From positions 8,157,034 to 8,221,033 of the forward strand of contig NC_082618.1 of assembly GCF_030936135.1 (NCBI RefSeq): 64,000 nt of DNA, given 5' to 3'. This document shows, piece after piece, positions 60,901 to 64,000 of the stretch. Numbering within the stretch: the first letter of the stretch is position 1; every line of letters starts with the position of its first letter. Source of the stretch: Gavia stellata (Eukaryota; Chordata; Aves; Gaviiformes; Gaviidae). The translations under genes were made by a program, and so were the position numbers. A model generated the notes under the pieces. That model was given only the letters and a program-made list of their open reading frames with translations. It had not been told where the DNA came from and did no database searches.

Positions 60901-63027
60901 TGTGCTCCAGACCCCTCACCAGCTTTGTTGCCCTTCATTTTTGTTCCACAGAATTTTTGTAGGTGTAACTTATTTCCAGCTAGGCTCCTGGTATCTTTTT
61001 GTTGTTAGTAAATTAAAAAAAATCAAACCTTTTTAAAAATGGTGCATTCTTGTGCACTATTCTTGTTTTTCAGACTGGTTTCGCAGTTTATTCTTACTGT
61101 GCACTGCTCACATAATACACTTGTCTGTTAGAGACTATGTATAAAAGGCACATTCTCAGCTGAATTTTGTATCTTTGAGATTCAGTGATTACAGAAATCT
61201 TTAATGCATTGCTTTTCTCTTCTGCTTGCCTTGGGGGCACTATCAGATGCTGTGAGACTTGAGGCTGCTTACATCACTTTGTGTACATAACCATGGTGTT
61301 TTACTTCTCTGTGCCAGTGGTAATAAATACCACACAGTGAATGAAAATGGTTTTATTTGATTAAACCAATGTACTTGCAACTGATGTGAATCTTTGGAGT
61401 GTGGCTTTGTTTTGGGAGCAGAAAGAAGCATTCCAGTTCTAGTGTTTTCAGTGTTTGCTGCCCCAGTTGAGTCCCTCTCAACTTAAAATCGGGCAAAATA
61501 TTTTTAGTGCTCTGTGTGCTGTCTCCATATTTCAAGCCATGGACTAGACTGAAATAGCAACCTTCATGTTTTCACTCCTCTTCACAGACAAATAAGGACG
61601 TTCTGTTAGCATCTCCCCCCCCCCGAGCAGTTTACACACGCGTGCGCTCGCTGCACAACGTGCTCCTTCGCTGTGCCTCCAGCTGGAGGTGTGGGGGATC
61701 TCCAGAATTCCTGTGGGTAGAAGAAAAGTTCCAAATCGGGCAGCTCTGGCTGAGTCAGAGGCAGAACTGTGCTGCGCCGGAGGCTGTTGATACCTTCCCT
61801 TCCCGAGATGGCAAAACGCAAGGAGGAGGGAAGATGAAGACGGTCATGCCCTTTCAGTGTCTTTTAATCCTTTTAGTTTGGCAACAATAAATTCTGCTTC
61901 AATACTGGAAGCAATATGCAGTACAACATAACTTCTGTCAGATTGATTTCCTTCTTAAACTGCAAACATTTTTTTCAGTTACTCTACAAGAGTTTGCGTA
62001 AATCTGTGGGGTAAACGGAGCAATTGTAGGGATGCATCATTGTTGCCGCAGTATGGGAAGCGGGGATGCAGTCACCTATTCTATGTCAGTGTTACATTTG
62101 AGATATTGATTGCTGTAACAAGATATGAAATCCCAGAAAAACCTAATTGGCTGTAAAACAGCGATTAAAAACCTGTCTATAACAAGTTGAGTACAGAAAA
62201 AGAGAAATAGCTCAAGTCTTCTGAGGATCTTGTTTGTCATCTTAATCTCGCACATCCATTTTTAAATTAAATGTTCTCTCTGTGGTGCTGTATTTCAGGC
62301 TGTCCTTTTCCCAGTGATGCTACATAGAAATGCGATTAATGTGTGGCAGCGAAGGGGAAGGAGCACGGGTTATCAACATCTTTCTCTTACAGATGGCGTG
62401 TATTCTGTTTCCCATAAGCATCAGTTAATTCTCATCCAACTGGTACTACTATAGAAAGAACTTGCCTCATTAACCACCATAAAACAGTGTTTGGTAAACT
62501 AGCTCTGGAGTAGTGTTTTAAGATGTTATTACCTGGAACCAAGCCTCAGCTTTTATTTTTAATTGCTTTTTTTGAGTGGGTGGACAGGAATGACCAGGAT
62601 TAAAGAGAAAAAAAAAATAGGTACTTCTTTCTCTAATACTCCTTTCCAACTGTCCTGGGCTCCTGGTGCACATCAGGCTCAGTTAACATTAATTAGCGAT
62701 GAGTCACGGAGCCCATTCCCCTTTTTCTGTCTTCTCGGTATTTTGTGTGTTCTGAGCATCTGCTCTTGCATACAGTTAGGAAATGCTGCTCTAGAGGACA
62801 CTACATGCATCTTCTCCAAAGACTCTCACATATACCAAATCTGTGTAGTAGCAAAAAGTGACAACATCCTGAAATAAGACATTCTAAAGGCAAATCTGTT
62901 AAGGATTATATTATGGATATCTTTGATTTAATAATCTAAAATAATACTTAGTGCTTGTTCCTTTTTTAACTTTGTTTTTTTTTCTTTTGGCTTTCAGCTC
63001 AGATCGACTGATAGAAGAAACAATAAG
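42567..63027 (+). CDS. GOSR1: Golgi SNAP receptor complex member 1 (GS28), coding exons 1-7 (partial gene)
   Basis: GOSR1/GS28 is a Golgi Qb-SNARE acting in ER-to-Golgi and intra-Golgi vesicle fusion. Exons: 42567-42597, 43103-43217, 44943-45030, 45255-45362, 46538-46629, 47001-47075 and 62998-63027. They sum to 539 nt, 179 codons plus 2 nt of about 250. The translation begins [10 protein letters not shown], continues [20 protein letters not shown] in exon 2, and matches mammalian GS28 through [10 protein letters not shown] at the window edge, including [20 protein letters not shown]. Residues 1-179 cover the N-terminal regulatory helices. The SNARE motif and C-terminal membrane anchor lie on exons beyond 64000. 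Oddities: intron 1 seems to start with GC rather than GT, exon 2 has two in-frame donors, and the loop reads SYSSTRDG, two residues shorter than the human form I recall. Exon 7 is only 30 nt. Confidence 0.93.
42598..43102 (+). other. GOSR1: GOSR1 intron 1 with GC-AG termini
   Basis: Exon 1 must end with TGG GAA G so that G|AT completes the conserved Asp of W-E-D-L-R-K. The next bases are GCGAGT, that is AG|GCGAGT, a good match to the GC-donor consensus. The nearest GT alternative, 4 nt downstream, would shift the frame. The acceptor is ccctgtgcag. Confidence 0.7.
43218..47000 (+). other. GOSR1: GOSR1 introns 2-5, collective note
   Basis: Four introns (43218-44942, 45031-45254, 45363-46537, 46630-47000), all GT-AG. 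They are AT-rich. Intron 2 holds a TA/CA-rich stretch at 43787-43850 and a short (AATA)n near 44622-44636. No other gene is recognised. Confidence 0.65.
43787..43850 (+). repeat. AT-rich simple sequence (TA/CATA) in GOSR1 intron 2
   Basis: Imperfect runs of tatata and catacatg interrupted by gaatcagataaata. Ordinary low-complexity DNA. Confidence 0.8.
53884..53897 (+). repeat. Poly(G) run of 14 nt
   Basis: Fourteen consecutive G in otherwise AT-rich intron. It is prone to length variation and sequencing error. Confidence 0.85.
59012..59097 (+). other. Exon-like open segment in GOSR1 intron 6 (uncertain)
   Basis: An 86-nt segment lies between an acceptor-like tctcggcag and a donor AAG|GTAATG. 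It is open in the frame V-E-M-Y-S-L-L-K and onward to A-W-M-L-I, and its end phase (2 nt) matches exon 7, so a transcript starting here could read into [10 protein letters not shown] in frame from the ATG at 59018. It does not fit the phase of exon 6: spliced from there it gives a stop after about seven codons. It may be an alternative first exon, a poison exon or chance. Confidence 0.25.
60124..60147 (+). repeat. Perfect 24-bp palindrome
   Basis: A self-complementary AT-rich sequence centred on GTATAC (60133-60138), extending 12 nt each side without mismatch. Built from TATG/CATA units, so it probably arose from a simple repeat. Confidence 0.85.
60503..60936 (-). mobile_element. CR1 LINE, 5'-truncated 3' end, minus orientation
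   Basis: CR1 is the dominant avian non-LTR retrotransposon. On the plus strand the element reads CACAGAATCACTACGGTTGG, then aagacctgtaagatcatcaa, the familiar reverse-complement CR1 tail, through the end of ORF2 and on to the truncation at 60936. On the minus strand the reverse-transcriptase ORF C-terminus is still open (60576-60800), with [20 protein letters not shown] and [15 protein letters not shown], and ends at the normal ORF2 stop. Only about 430 nt remain, so it is immobile. The 8-mer CACAGAAT occurs at the 3' tail (60503-60510) and again just past the truncated end (60947-60954). Confidence 0.93.
61615..61624 (+). repeat. Poly(C) run of 10 nt at the edge of a GC-richer patch
   Basis: Ten C followed by about 200 nt that are clearly richer in G+C and CpG than the surrounding intron, including a TGAGTCA (AP-1/NF-E2 type) site at about 61753. 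Confidence 0.7.
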
Positions 63028-64000
63028 GTAGGAATGAACTTACTAATTTTCATTATTTTCTGTACAATCAGTGTTTATATTGAATTGTGTCCAAAGATAT
63101 CAGTCATTTTGTTTATACAATAACTGCATTGTTTGCAACTCATAGGCAGTATTACAATGAAATGGTGGTGGGTTTTTTTTTCTCCCCTATTCAATATTGA
63201 CATAATGGTGTTGCTTAAATATTTTATTCATCCTAGTTTAGAAAATTCAGGTGTCTGTTCAAAGGTGAATAGTCCCTACAGAAACAAAGGGAATGATAGA
63301 GCAGAGTGAATCTCAGGTTGAGCTGTTGAGGGCTATTCCAGTAGTCAAGCTGTTTCTTCTCATAGTGACAGTCTTCCACAACATGATTTTCTGTAATCCT
63401 TCAATGTATACAGCACCCTAGTATGCAGCTGATTTAGGTAAGGGCTTTTACCACAAGGGCTTGAGAGGTTATTGCTGTTTTACAGTTACTTACCTTCTGG
63501 GTTTTTATGTGGTTCGAATACTTAGAGAAGGTATCACTCAACTGATCTAGAAATTCTAGAACCGTAGCATCATAAATTTTATCATCTGTGCCCTTCCCAA
63601 TCTTCCATTGAACTCTGGGATTTTGCAAACCAATAATTCAGAGTGCCTAACTTAATGGTTTTAAATTTTAGATTATTGCTTTTCAAAAAAAAAGGAAGAA
63701 AGAAAGTAAGATATGCTTTCAGATAATGCATGTACTGGCATAAGTGATCAAGAAGAGTAATTAGAGGTGCAGCAAGGCTCTATGTCCATTAAGGGCTGGC
63801 TAGCTTAAGTGCATACAGTGGGCTCGGTATAATTAATGTGGTGGAGGAATGTGTTAAACCACATTAATGTGCAGTGATGAACCAGAAGCGGTCAGTATAA
63901 TAATGTCTGAAAATGTGGATATAATCTCACCACGGCCTCATAAAGACATTTGCCAAACTTGGCGCAGTTATTGTGAGTATTTGTTTTACTTGGGGTTCTA
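63028..64000 (+). other. GOSR1: GOSR1 intron 7, right edge of window
   Basis: The donor AG|GTAGGA follows the 30-nt exon 7. The next GOSR1 exon, which should start with the I-A-M-A-T-K region, is not present before 64000. The sequence is AT-rich with no recognisable repeat or RNA gene. Confidence 0.7.

Larger units (their letters stand above)
47076..62997 (+). other. GOSR1: GOSR1 intron 6 (15.9 kb)
   Basis: The donor is AA|GTAGGT and the acceptor ttttggctttcag. The intron is AT-rich and holds one recognisable CR1 fragment (60503-60936), a 14-nt G run, a 24-bp palindrome, a GC-richer patch near 61610-61830 and one exon-like open segment (59012-59097). Other open frames of 60-115 codons scattered through it show no family resemblance. 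It accounts for a quarter of the window. Confidence 0.7.

Noticed and set aside
1-64000. CRISPR arrays, operons, phage or bacterial mobile systems
   Set aside because: All genes are intron-containing vertebrate genes and no regularly spaced repeat array is present.

Overview
The window is a stretch of vertebrate, almost certainly avian, nuclear genome. Its genes are split by canonical GT-AG introns, it has three CpG-rich promoters, it carries a 5'-truncated CR1 LINE, and its introns are short for these genes (the CPD coding region spans about 25 kb). Four protein-coding genes are recognisable from their translated exons, in the order BLMH (-), TMIGD1 (-), CPD (+), GOSR1 (+). To my knowledge this is the mammalian 17q11.2 gene order, so it looks like conserved synteny. 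All exon boundaries were placed by hand from splice consensus, reading-frame phase and remembered family sequence; no search was run.

Left part (1-7.8 kb, minus strand): the first four coding exons of BLMH (bleomycin hydrolase), including the exon with the catalytic Cys, fire leftward from a CpG island at about 1.6-2.6 kb and run off the left edge. TMIGD1 is complete: a non-coding first exon behind a TATA box, a signal-peptide exon, two Ig-domain exons of exactly 279 nt each, a transmembrane exon and a tiny last exon ending in a PDZ-ligand-like tail (257 aa predicted).

Middle (7.8-14 kb) is a gene-free interval between the divergent TMIGD1 and CPD promoters. CPD (14.5-39.4 kb, 21 coding exons, 1365 aa predicted) encodes the trans-Golgi transmembrane metallocarboxypeptidase with three carboxypeptidase-like domains. 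Domains I and II keep zinc and catalytic residues; domain III has lost them. The long 3' UTR reaches nearly to the GOSR1 CpG island.

Right part (42.3-64 kb): GOSR1 (Golgi Qb-SNARE GS28), coding exons 1-7. Intron 1 appears to use a GC donor, exon 2 has two in-frame donors 6 nt apart, and intron 6 is about 15.9 kb with a CR1 copy. The last exons (SNARE C-terminus and membrane anchor) lie beyond the right edge.

The genes are not a pathway unit. CPD and GOSR1 both act in the Golgi/trans-Golgi system, but nothing in the sequence shows co-regulation. I found no undescribed biological system. The most checkable oddities are the GC-AG intron and tandem donor of GOSR1, an open exon-like segment in GOSR1 intron 6, X-box-like repeats just inside BLMH intron 1, and paired CDX-like sites upstream of TMIGD1.
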